64,000 nucleotides of DNA from Candidatus Flexifilum breve (lineage in GTDB: Bacteria; Chloroflexota; Anaerolineae; Aggregatilineales; Phototrophicaceae): positions 248,001-312,000 of the forward strand of contig JADKGC010000003.1 of assembly GCA_016717205.1 (NCBI GenBank). Direction: 5' to 3'. Within the stretch, counting starts at the first letter, position 1. Every line of letters begins with the position of its first letter. The translations under genes and the position numbers were made by a program. Positions 26,636 to 33,879 of this stretch are shown one piece after another. Below the pieces are notes generated by a model. That model saw only the letters and a list, made by a program, of their open reading frames with translations, was not told the origin of the DNA and did no database searches.

Positions 26636-27558
26636 CCCGATTTTCCTCCGCTCGAACGGCGGCTGACCAACGCATAGAGACCGAGCGCGATCAAACCAGT
26701 GAGTGCCGCGCCAAAGAGCAAACCCTGCACGCCCAGCGACAGCGCCGTGTTGTCGCTTTCGACCTGCTTGGTCTGGAGTTCGGCTTCCAGTTCACTGATG
26801 CGCACCTGAGCTTCTAGCAGCGGTTGTTCACCCGTGCCCGTCGAGATCAACTGCGTTTCGTCGAGATCATCGTGGCAGTCAAGGCAGGTTTTCGTCTCGA
26901 CATTCGCGTCGTGTCCGGTGGGCATCAGGTTGCCCGTCAGCACATGATCGGCCTCAAGCGTGGCTTTGTGCCAGTGACACTCGACACACTGCTGATCCGG
27001 ATGCGAAACGTGCGCATAATCGGTGCGCGGTTCATCATGGCAGTTCAGGCACAGCGCGTCAGCTGTTTCAAAGCGCAGCGTTTGGGGGTGCGGGTTGTGA
27101 CAGGTCGTGCAGGCGAGCTGCTGTGTGCCGTGTTCGCTCATCTGCCATTCGGCATAGGTGGTCGTATGGCAGTCGGAACATACGCGCACGCCGGGATCCG
27201 TGCTGACCACTTCCGGCGGGTGATTCGCAGGTGTCGCCCCGTGACAAGCCGAGCAGGTCACGCCCGGCTGCGCGTATTCGCCCGTCGCCGGGATGAACCC
27301 AGTAGTATGACACGCGAGGCACTCGGTTTGCGCGCCGCCATCTTGCCACGCCGTTTGAAATTCCGCGTCGTGGTACGCCTGCGCATGGACGCTGTCTTGC
27401 CAACTGGCAACGATATCAAGGTGACATTCCGCGCAGTCCTGCGGGACGGGTTCGGGGGTGACCTCCGCGTCCTGTGCCGACACGGCGTACGCTGCCCCGG
27501 CGATCAACAGGAGGACGAACGGAATAATCCAGCGGCGAAGGGTCGAAAGTTGGCTCAT
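26632..27558 (-). CDS. Membrane-anchored octahaem cytochrome c
   Basis: A 308-residue exported protein with eight CXXCH haem-binding motifs: CAECH, CLACH, CSACH, CSDCH, CTTCH, CLNCH, CVECH and CLDCH. The N-terminus is a signal peptide (IIPFVLLLIAGAAYAVSAQ) and a C-terminal helix (LGVQGLLFGAALTGLIALGLYALV) anchors it, ending in SRRSSGG. A heptad-like stretch (ISELEAELQTKQVE) precedes the anchor. ATG 27558 is preferred to the in-frame TTG two codons upstream. The haem-motif spacing resembles the NapC/NrfB/doubled-CXXCH class of electron-transfer cytochromes. The gene overlaps the ferredoxin start and is the likely electron carrier between the membrane module and the larger cytochrome. Confidence 0.92.
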   Translation of the reverse strand: MSQLSTLRRWIIPFVLLLIAGAAYAVSAQDAEVTPEPVPQDCAECHLDIVASWQDSVHAQAYHDAEFQTAWQDGGAQTECLACHTTGFIPATGEYAQPGVTCSACHGATPANHPPEVVSTDPGVRVCSDCHTTTYAEWQMSEHGTQQLACTTCHNPHPQTLRFETADALCLNCHDEPRTDYAHVSHPDQQCVECHWHKATLEADHVLTGNLMPTGHDANVETKTCLDCHDDLDETQLISTGTGEQPLLEAQVRISELEAELQTKQVESDNTALSLGVQGLLFGAALTGLIALGLYALVSRRSSGGKSG

Positions 27559-27643
27559 GGTCAACGCTTTTCTGACCTAAGAAGATGAAAAATCGATATA
27601 AACAGGGGCGCAGTACACCGCGCCCCCGAAATCTTGAAAGTGA

Positions 27644-29260
27644 TTATTCGGTGACGAGCGCTTGTCCCGCGTTCGTCCAAGCGCCGACGCCGCCGGCCAA
27701 GACGCGCACGTTTTCGTAACCGAGCATCCGCAGAATGGTCATGGTCATCGAGCTGCGGTGCGTCGGGTTGTCGTAGACGACGATCGACGCGGTCAAGTCC
27801 TGCGGCCATTCCGCCTGCAGAGTGAACATGTCGGCGAAACTAACGTGCACGGCGCCTTCGATCCAGCCAGCCGCCCATTCGCTGTCCGTACGGACGTCGA
27901 TGAGGATCGGCGGGTTTTCAATCAGTTCGACGGCGAGGTCCGGGGCACGCACCGTCCAGTAGCCTTCGGGGATGCTGGTCATGTACGCATCGACGGCGGC
28001 GAAGACATCAGCGTCAAATTCCGGCGCGGTGCCTGCAACCGCTTCGGTCAATTCGGTGCTGACCGGGTTGCCCGCATTCGTCCAGCCGCCAAAGCCGCTG
28101 AGCATGCTGCGCACGTTGGTGTAGCCAAGCAGATTGAGCGCGGTCATGGCAATCGCCGACCGGTGCCCGCTGCCGCAGTAGACGACCATCGGCTGGTCGA
28201 GGTTGGGCAGCAGGTCGAGGTGCTGTGTCAGTTCCCCAAGCGGGATGTTGATCGCGCCGGCGATGAAGCCTTCAGCGAATTCGTCCGCTGTGCGCACGTC
28301 GACGAGCAGCAGATCGTTTTCCGCGGCCAGTTCGGTCGCCAGGTCAGCAACACGCACCGCGTTGAAGGTTTCCGGCAGGCCGGCGACATAGCTGGCGATG
28401 TAAGTGTTGAGGTCAAATGGCACGCCCACCAGCGGCAGAGCTGCCGCCAGCCAACCATTGACGCCGCCCGACATATTGCGCACATTGGTGTAACCCATGA
28501 TGCGCATGAGCGACATCGCGAGGCCACCACGAACGCCCGACTGGCAGTAGATGACGATGTTAGCATCTTTGTCTGCTGGCCATTCGCTCTGACGCGCCGT
28601 GAATTCGGCGACCGGAATGTGCTGCGCACCTTCAATGTAACCGCTGTTCCATTCCTCAATCGTACGGACGTCGATCAGAATGGGGGGATTCTCGACCAGT
28701 TCAGCCGCGAGGTTCTGCGGGCTGACCAGCGCGTAGCCTTCGGGCAGCGTAGCGAGGAAGTTATCCACCGCCGCGACCACCGCCGCATCGATTTCCGGCG
28801 CGCTGCCCGCTTCCGGCACAAACGCATCGAGCGTAACCGGCAGTTCTTCACCGGCCCATGCATCGAAACCACCACGCAGCACCTTGACGTTGGTATAACC
28901 GAGGACATTGAGCCCCGTCGCCGCCAACATCGCGCGACCGCCACCCTTGCAGATGACGACAATTGGCGCGTCGAGGTCGGGCAGCAGGTTCAGGTTCTGG
29001 CCCACGGTGCGGATCGGCACGTTGAACGAACCTTCGATGTGGCCGGCTTCGTATTCGGCGACTTCCCGAACGTCCAGCAGGGTGAGTTCCTGTTCGACCA
29101 GCAGGACGTTGAAATCGTCCACACTGATCATGCCGTAGCCTTGCGGCAGCGCGCTCCCGAACGCCTCAACGCTGGCGACGACCGGGGCTTCCTGCGCCGC
29201 GACAAAGAACGTCGGGAAGGCAAGGAGCAGAATAGCGAGAAGCAGTACTAATTTTTTCAT
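27644..29260 (-). CDS. Exported protein with four tandem rhodanese domains
   Basis: A 538-residue protein with a Sec signal (KKLVLLLAILLLAFPTFFVA, cut near AAQ) and four rhodanese-like domains. The first three have an active-site Cys in the expected loop: Cys104 (VICKGGGRA), Cys239 (IYCQSGVRG) and Cys362 (VYCGSGHRS). In the fourth the Cys is replaced by Asp497 (VVYDNPTHRSS), so it should be inactive. Domains 2 and 4 share the lead-in L-x-x-x-PEGY-x-x-x-x-x-x-LA-x-EL-x-ENPPILIDVR, pointing to internal duplication. Rhodaneses carry sulfane sulfur as a Cys persulfide; an exported one inside a multihaem cytochrome operon suggests handling of polysulfide or thiosulfate sulfur outside the cytoplasm. 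Confidence 0.93.
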   Translation of the reverse strand: MKKLVLLLAILLLAFPTFFVAAQEAPVVASVEAFGSALPQGYGMISVDDFNVLLVEQELTLLDVREVAEYEAGHIEGSFNVPIRTVGQNLNLLPDLDAPIVVICKGGGRAMLAATGLNVLGYTNVKVLRGGFDAWAGEELPVTLDAFVPEAGSAPEIDAAVVAAVDNFLATLPEGYALVSPQNLAAELVENPPILIDVRTIEEWNSGYIEGAQHIPVAEFTARQSEWPADKDANIVIYCQSGVRGGLAMSLMRIMGYTNVRNMSGGVNGWLAAALPLVGVPFDLNTYIASYVAGLPETFNAVRVADLATELAAENDLLLVDVRTADEFAEGFIAGAINIPLGELTQHLDLLPNLDQPMVVYCGSGHRSAIAMTALNLLGYTNVRSMLSGFGGWTNAGNPVSTELTEAVAGTAPEFDADVFAAVDAYMTSIPEGYWTVRAPDLAVELIENPPILIDVRTDSEWAAGWIEGAVHVSFADMFTLQAEWPQDLTASIVVYDNPTHRSSMTMTILRMLGYENVRVLAGGVGAWTNAGQALVTE

Positions 29261-29290
29261 GGTATAGCGACTCCGATAGATGGTCTCGTT

Positions 29291-30616
29291 TTATGAATTT
29301 CCCCAGAAAGCATCTGCGCTTTCTGTAGCTTCCGTGGTTGGTTGTGCTGCAGCCCCGCCCCAGAAATCATCGGCGGGCGCGGGTGTAGCTGGGGGCGCTT
29401 CGCCCCAGAAATCGCCAGAGGACTCGGTCGCCGCAGCGGCGGGGGCATCGCCCCAGAACCCGTCGTCGCTGCCCGCTGCGGGCGCAACCTCTTCGGGCTG
29501 CGCTTGCGCGTGGTCGGCGTATTCCGCAGGCAGCGGCGGCGCGCCGTCGACCATGACACTCTGGTTCGCGGCCAGTTCCTCGGCGGCGACCACTGCCTGC
29601 GTGAGGAAGTATTCGTCGTTTCCGTGGCACGAGGTGCACGATTCAGTCTGCGGTGTGTTGCGCTGGATGTTATGCGGCGTGGCATACACCCACGTGGCGC
29701 GCGCATCGAAGTTGGACAGCAAGTCGTCGCCGTAGAAGCTGAATGAGTCGATGTCAATGGGCACGTGGCGCAGCGTGGTGTACTCGTACGGACGTTCGGC
29801 GTTCTGCAGCGGGTTCAAGCCGATGTAGAAGTCGATGGAGTGCTCTTCGATGGAGTAGAACGGGATGTCGTCTTCCGTGCGTTCGACATGGCAGTTGACG
29901 CAGCTCGTATAGGCGACACTGTGACAGACCTGACAGGACACGGTCTCGGTGCCATGAATTTCGTGCTGTTCAATGCCAGAGCCGACGCCAACCTGATCTT
30001 CGTGGCAGCTAATGCACGAAGGCTCGGCTAGACCGTCATAACGATGCGCCGCATCCACATCTGTGCCGTGCATTTCGGCGCCTGTGTGACAATCGGTGCA
30101 GCCCATACGCTCACGGAAGTGCACGTCGGCGGGCAAACCTTCATTCAGCCCGTAGTATTCGTTTTTGACGCGGCTGCCGTGACAGGCCGTGCAGGTGTTG
30201 CTCATCGGCGGGGTTTCGACGAAATCGTGGCCGGAGAGCAGTCCCCCACCGACAGAGACCGGTTGACTCACATGGCAGTCGCCGCAGGTGGCGTGACAGT
30301 TATTGCAGTGGTAGGACTCCATATCTTCCAGCACAGCGTGGTTTTCGGGTGCGCTGCGCGCGTAAATCGCGGTGTCGTATCCCGCCAGCGTGCTGTGCAA
30401 GCTGTTGAGGCTGTCCGGAGTGACATCGGTATGACAGTTGCCGCAGGTGGTCGCGGCTTCGGCGCCGGGCGAGGCGATCATGCCTTCGTGCGCGGCCTCC
30501 ATGTCATCCACCGCCTGCCCTTGATGGCAGTCAGTACAGTTGATGTAGGAGTGAATATCTTGGGTGTAGGTTTCGGCGTCAATCCAGACGCGCTGCCATG
30601 GCTCCATCGGAGCCAC
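29291..30616 (-). CDS. Decahaem cytochrome c with FWG-repeat tail (C-terminal part of an interrupted gene)
   Basis: This 441-residue frame, which could start at GTG 30616, has ten CXXCH motifs (CTDCH, CGNCH, CNNCH, CGDCH, CTACH, CTDCH, CISCH, CQVCH, CVNCH, CTSCH) but no signal peptide. The frame upstream, beyond a single TGA (30626-30628), encodes a signal peptide and an eleventh motif, so the two are almost certainly one gene of about 540 codons. Between the ninth and tenth haems is a haem-free segment of about 75 residues (ERTEDDIPFYSIEEHSIDFY). The C-terminal 80 residues are low in complexity and repeat FWG four times (DDGFWGDAP, SGDFWGEAP, ADDFWGGA, ADAFWGNS), which I do not recognise from known cytochromes. 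Confidence 0.88.
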   Translation of the reverse strand: MAPMEPWQRVWIDAETYTQDIHSYINCTDCHQGQAVDDMEAAHEGMIASPGAEAATTCGNCHTDVTPDSLNSLHSTLAGYDTAIYARSAPENHAVLEDMESYHCNNCHATCGDCHVSQPVSVGGGLLSGHDFVETPPMSNTCTACHGSRVKNEYYGLNEGLPADVHFRERMGCTDCHTGAEMHGTDVDAAHRYDGLAEPSCISCHEDQVGVGSGIEQHEIHGTETVSCQVCHSVAYTSCVNCHVERTEDDIPFYSIEEHSIDFYIGLNPLQNAERPYEYTTLRHVPIDIDSFSFYGDDLLSNFDARATWVYATPHNIQRNTPQTESCTSCHGNDEYFLTQAVVAAEELAANQSVMVDGAPPLPAEYADHAQAQPEEVAPAAGSDDGFWGDAPAAAATESSGDFWGEAPPATPAPADDFWGGAAAQPTTEATESADAFWGNS

Positions 30617-30625
30617 GGAACCCCC

Positions 30626-30913
30626 TCAGCCAGGCCCCGAAGAGAGAGACTCAGTTTTTTCTTCGGCGACCGCCAGGGTCGTCAACCGGGCTTCATCGAT
30701 ATGGCAGTTGAGACACGCGGTATCTGTAAACGGGATTAGCCCCGGGGTTGCCGGCAGTTGATTGAGGGCGATGGTTTGGCCAGCCCGATCCGGGTTGGCG
30801 GTACTGCGAGGAGCGAGGGTCGGTGCGGAGGTATCGGGTGCGCAACTGGATGCCACAACGATGATGATGCCTCCAGCAGCGAGGGCCAGTCCAGCGGTGA
30901 TCCAACGATTCAT
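30626..30913 (-). CDS. N-terminal part of the interrupted 11-haem cytochrome
   Basis: A 95-residue frame with an N-terminal hydrophobic export signal ending in a lipobox-like Cys (ITAGLALAAGGIIIVVASSC), a low-complexity linker and one haem motif (TACLNCHIDEARLT). It ends at TGA 30626 in the sequence SSGPG-stop-GGSVAPMEPWQ, and the same frame continues into the decahaem protein three codons later. A TGG or GGA codon changed to TGA would explain it. The TGA is not within a haem motif, and stop codons elsewhere in the window are used normally, so selenocysteine or UGA recoding is unlikely. Confidence 0.75.
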   Translation of the reverse strand: MNRWITAGLALAAGGIIIVVASSCAPDTSAPTLAPRSTANPDRAGQTIALNQLPATPGLIPFTDTACLNCHIDEARLTTLAVAEEKTESLSSGPG

Positions 30914-30944
30914 CAGCGGCTCCGTCTAACCAAATACCTGCGGT

Positions 30945-30971
30945 GATTCCTCAATGAATCATTGAGGAATC
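30945..30971. promoter_or_regulatory. Perfect inverted repeat upstream of the cytochrome operon
   Basis: GATTCCTCAATGA (30945-30957) and TCATTGAGGAATC (30959-30971) are perfectly complementary around one base, 32 bases upstream of the operon's first ATG. This is too close and too symmetrical to be chance, and fits an operator or a 5' leader hairpin. Confidence 0.6.
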
Positions 30972-31110
30972 CTTCACTATATTGTCACACAGTGTACACT
31001 TTAAAGAGCTTTCCATGAAATTAAAGTACACAGCAAACACGTTACATTTGTCACAATCCACACTTTTGTGTGAGTTTTGCTCGCTAATTACACAAATCTT
31101 GTGCGAATCA
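30972..31110. promoter_or_regulatory. AT-rich regulatory stretch with several small palindromes
   Basis: AGTGTACACT (a 10-base palindrome near 30992), CACAC-TTTT-GTGTG near 31060-31073 and CACAA-ATC-TTGTG near 31091-31103 lie within 140 bases, together with TGTCACA repeats. The stretch is clearly more AT-rich than its surroundings and is the probable promoter region of the minus-strand cytochrome operon, perhaps with CRP/FNR-type sites. No half-sites are perfect enough for a firm assignment. Confidence 0.45.
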
Positions 31111-31252
31111 CGAAGGTAAGCCACACTGACCAATCGGGCGTTGGTCAGCGTCTGTCCCTGCAAATGACAATCAATGGGGCGAGTAGATGCGGTGGGCTCA
31201 GGTCGATAAGTATTCGCGCGATCGACCGAAGGGGTAACGGCGGGAGCGCCGC

Positions 31253-31670
31253 TTACCGGATGCGCTGGTTGAACTCGACGCGTTCGCCATCGGGTCCCAG
31301 AATGTTGAAGTAATACACGCCCTTCTCCCAGAACGGGAGAAACACGGGCGCGCTTTCCAACGGCGTCAGTCCAGCCCCGGTGACCGTCGTCCACACGTGC
31401 TGAATATCGTCGACATCCAGCGCGAAGTGGTCGATATGGCCGTGCCCACGGGTGCCGATTTCCGCGCCTCCCGTTCCCGGAAGTTGGTACAGCTCCAGCA
31501 CAAAACCGGCGACCTCCAGCATGGCGACCAGAATGTCACCCTCCGGCATGGTCAGTGTGGTCGCCAACGCCTCCACGAAAGCCCAAGCGCAGATAGAACG
31601 CTTTGGAGCGCTGCAAGTCGGTTACGGGAACGCCCAAATGCTGAAAACCAGTAATGCGCGCACTCAGCAT
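31253..31670 (-). pseudogene. VOC/glyoxalase-superfamily protein, frameshifted
   Basis: From the ATG at 31670 (preceded by GAGGA) the frame reads MLSARITGFQHLGVPVTDLQ and RSKAFYLRLGF, the first beta-alpha-beta module of a VOC domain. At about 31577 the similarity jumps to another frame (VEALATTLTMPEGDILVAML), which continues with FVLELYQLPG, HIDHFALDVDDIQHVW and FNILGPDGERVEFNQ to the stop at 31253. One extra C in the coding strand explains it. The intact protein would have about 138 residues and a metal site built from His and Glu residues (QHLGV, IDHFAL, ERVEF). It could be a lactoylglutathione lyase relative, but VOC proteins are too diverse to name a substrate. Confidence 0.8.
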
Positions 31671-32050
31671 AGAAAAATCCTCACTGTTTACAGAAAACCA
31701 GAATCCTTAGTTCAGCGGATCTCAAACTCCGCATCCGCGCCCATGAGTGGACGGGGTCGCCCTGCCCGCCTCATAGCAAACTGTTGACCCGCAGTCGGCG
31801 TAATGGGCAAATCGATTAGCCCGTTGATCATCGTGCGCGCCTGCGAGCAAGGCGCAATACAGCCGCGGCGGATTTTACCCGATGCTGGCCGTTGTGGGGA
31901 AACCAATCGCGCGCTCGGGGTAATACAGTCGCTCCGAGGTTTACCCCCAGAGCGGCACTTGTCTATATGCTCCAATTGAGACCGCCTACTTGTCGTTTAC
32001 AGTAACGTATTGCCCGCGCCCCAAATCCTGTTAGACTGTATAGTGAAGAT
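31671..32050. other. Intergenic stretch without recognised features
   Basis: About 380 bases with no convincing gene on either strand. Two loosely similar segments (AATACAGCCGC near 31856 and AATACAGTCGC near 31922, each followed by a CCG/TTTACCC pattern) may be an old duplication. The only open frame has arginine- and proline-rich nonsense composition. Confidence 0.45.
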
Positions 32051-32068
32051 TGTTCAATATATTGAACA
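32051..32068. promoter_or_regulatory. Perfect 18-bp palindromic operator before the XRE-cupin regulator
   Basis: TGTTCAATATATTGAACA is a perfect palindrome ending 31 bases before the regulator's ATG, within an AT-rich promoter-like stretch. Its position suggests autoregulation by the XRE-cupin protein it precedes. Confidence 0.7.
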
Positions 32069-32099
32069 CCCCGCTCATTTGAGCCTGTGAGAGGCTGGC

Positions 32100-32699
32100 A
32101 TGGCTTCATCCCACAGCGACGCACCGCAGTCCGCGAGCGCCTCGTCCGACCTGAAACTGATCGGTGAGCAGCTGCACAGCGCTCGTCTGGACCTCAATTT
32201 GAGCGTTCAGGCGTTGGCGGATGCCTCCGGCATCAGCGCGGGAATGATCAGCCAGATCGAGCGCGGCCTCGCCAATCCGTCGATCAACACGATTTCCAAA
32301 CTAGCTTCGGCGCTCCACCTGCAGTTGGGCATCTTCTTTGAGCCGCGCCCCCAAGCCGACCAAGAGATTGTGGTGCGGAAGCAGCAGCGCCGCCGCATCG
32401 GCATCCCCGACCCGAACTTCGTCTACGAACTTCTCGTACCCGATCTGTCGCGCACGCTGGAATTCGTGTGGGTGGAATCCGCGCCGGGTTCATCGACGGA
32501 GAACTCGCCGTTTCAGCACGAAGGCGAGGAATGCGGTCTGGTGCTGCAAGGCACACTGGAAGTCCATCTCGGCGACGACGTATTTATCTTGGAAGCAGGC
32601 GACAGCATCATCTTTGACAGCCGGCGCCCGCACTGGTATCGCAATATTGGCACAGAACGGGTGCTGTCCGTGTGGGCGATCACGCCGCCCACGTTTTAA
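32100..32699 (+). CDS. XRE-family regulator with C-terminal cupin sensor domain
   Basis: A 199-residue regulator. An N-terminal lambda-repressor-like HTH (LDLNLSVQALADASGISAGM with SQIERGLANPSINTISKLA, residues about 36-72) is followed by a cupin beta-barrel (SPFQHEGEECGLVLQGTLEV, IFILEAGDSIIFDSRRPHW). The cupin would bind the inducer. It stands directly upstream of the BMP-type ABC transporter and the creatininase-family enzyme, so it probably controls them and itself through the palindrome at 32051-32068. Proteins of this architecture (PuuR/SutR-like) often regulate uptake and breakdown of amines or other nitrogen compounds. Confidence 0.93.
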   Translation: MASSHSDAPQSASASSDLKLIGEQLHSARLDLNLSVQALADASGISAGMISQIERGLANPSINTISKLASALHLQLGIFFEPRPQADQEIVVRKQQRRRIGIPDPNFVYELLVPDLSRTLEFVWVESAPGSSTENSPFQHEGEECGLVLQGTLEVHLGDDVFILEAGDSIIFDSRRPHWYRNIGTERVLSVWAITPPTF

Positions 32700-32791
32700 A
32701 GCGACAGCAGACGGTGCGTATGGGGGAAACTGCATCAGCATGGCGAACTATGCGATGCATCATTATCAGGTTAGGAGGAGGGACGACATCT

Positions 32792-33811
32792 ATGGGCAAG
32801 AAACTTTCGATTGTTCTGCTGTTGGTTCTGCTGGTCTTGACATTCATGTTGGGCGGCACAGCGTCGGCTGGCCCCGCCGCTCAGGACGCCACTGAAGAAG
32901 CGACCAGCGAAGCGCCGCTCCTGAAGGTGGCCATGATTCTGCCCGGCCCGATCAACGACAACGACTGGAACATGGTCGGCTACAACGGGCTGATGGCGGC
33001 TGCCGAAGAACTCAACCTTGAAGTCGCGTACGTCGAAAACGTGACCGATGCGGACGCCGAACGCGTTCTGCGCGATTTCGCCACCCGCGGCTATGACCTG
33101 ATCTTCGCGCACAGCTTCTCGTTTGGCGATGCGGCGCTGTCGGTCGCGGAAGATTTCCCGGAAACGTACTTCATGGCCGGGACGGCGCGCGAACTCGCGG
33201 ATAACCTTGGCACGTACTCTAACCCGGATTACCAGGGGGCTTACCTCGCCGGGATGCTCGCCGCAGGCATCAGCGAAAGCGGAGTGATCGGCTGGGTCGG
33301 CGGTATGCCCGCCCCGAACATGCTCGCCAATCTGCACGCTTATGAAGCGGGCGCAGCGGAAGTCAACCCGGACATTGAAGTCCTGTTCACCTTCATCGGC
33401 AGTTGGTTCGACCCGCCCAAGGCCAAAGAAGCGGCCTTAGCACAGGTGGAACAGGGCGCGGACGTGCTCAGCGCGCAGGGCGTCGGCGTGATCGATGCGG
33501 CCAACGAAGCGGGCGTATACGCCCTCGGCGCTATGACCGACCAGAACTTCCTCGGGGAAGAATCGGTCGTGACGAGCGTGACTTGGAACCTCGGGCCGCT
33601 GGTCACGGGGGTCGCTGAAGAAGTGATCGCCGGCGAATGGGAAAGCCGCAACTGGTCGTTTGGCCTGATCGAAGGCTCGATTGAACTGGCATCGTACCAC
33701 GACCTCGCTGAAGTGGTCACGCCGGAACTGCAAGACCTGATCGACGCCAAGATCGAAGCGATTTTGAGTGGGGATTTCGTCGTCGAAGAAGACACGACGC
33801 CCGTCGAATAA
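32792..33811 (+). CDS. BMP-family ABC transporter substrate-binding protein
   Basis: A 339-residue exported binding protein of the basic membrane protein (Bmp/PnrA) family, whose known members bind nucleosides or related compounds. The ATG at 32792 follows TTAGGAGGAGGG. The signal peptide is KKLSIVLLLVLLVLTFMLGG with cleavage near ASA-GPA; there is no lipobox. Family motifs are VAMILPGPINDNDWNMVGYN, ATRGYDLIFAHSFSFGDAAL, NPDYQGAYLAGMLAAG and ALGAMTDQNF. The acidic tail (VVEEDTTPVE) is unusual but harmless. It starts the transport operon and is followed by a terminator-like hairpin. Confidence 0.93.
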   Translation: MGKKLSIVLLLVLLVLTFMLGGTASAGPAAQDATEEATSEAPLLKVAMILPGPINDNDWNMVGYNGLMAAAEELNLEVAYVENVTDADAERVLRDFATRGYDLIFAHSFSFGDAALSVAEDFPETYFMAGTARELADNLGTYSNPDYQGAYLAGMLAAGISESGVIGWVGGMPAPNMLANLHAYEAGAAEVNPDIEVLFTFIGSWFDPPKAKEAALAQVEQGADVLSAQGVGVIDAANEAGVYALGAMTDQNFLGEESVVTSVTWNLGPLVTGVAEEVIAGEWESRNWSFGLIEGSIELASYHDLAEVVTPELQDLIDAKIEAILSGDFVVEEDTTPVE

Positions 33812-33825
33812 ACTTAACCGCAGTG

Positions 33826-33851
33826 CAAGCCCCGGAACAGACCGGGGCTTG
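33826..33851 (+). terminator. Intrinsic terminator/attenuator behind the binding-protein gene
   Basis: CAAGCCCCGG (33826-33835) and CCGGGGCTTG (33842-33851) form a perfect 10-bp stem with a 6-base loop, followed by TTTGCTTTA. Partial termination here would give more binding protein than transporter subunits. Confidence 0.8.
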
Positions 33852-33879
33852 TTTGCTTTAGCACTTCAGGTTGGTTTTG

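Noticed and set aside
27662..29251. A 529-codon open frame on the plus strand opposite the rhodanese gene
   Set aside because: It is the antisense of a clear four-domain rhodanese, has an Arg/His/Val-rich composition and no family similarity. High GC makes long antisense frames common here.
30626..30628. Selenocysteine or UGA recoding in the split cytochrome
   Set aside because: The TGA is not in a haem or redox motif, other interrupted genes use TAA and TAG, and TGA is a normal stop elsewhere (for example at 49298 and 42835).
31712..31975. A minus-strand 87-codon open frame
   Set aside because: Arg/Pro/Cys-rich, without ribosome-binding site or recognisable fold, in a gap with decayed repeats.
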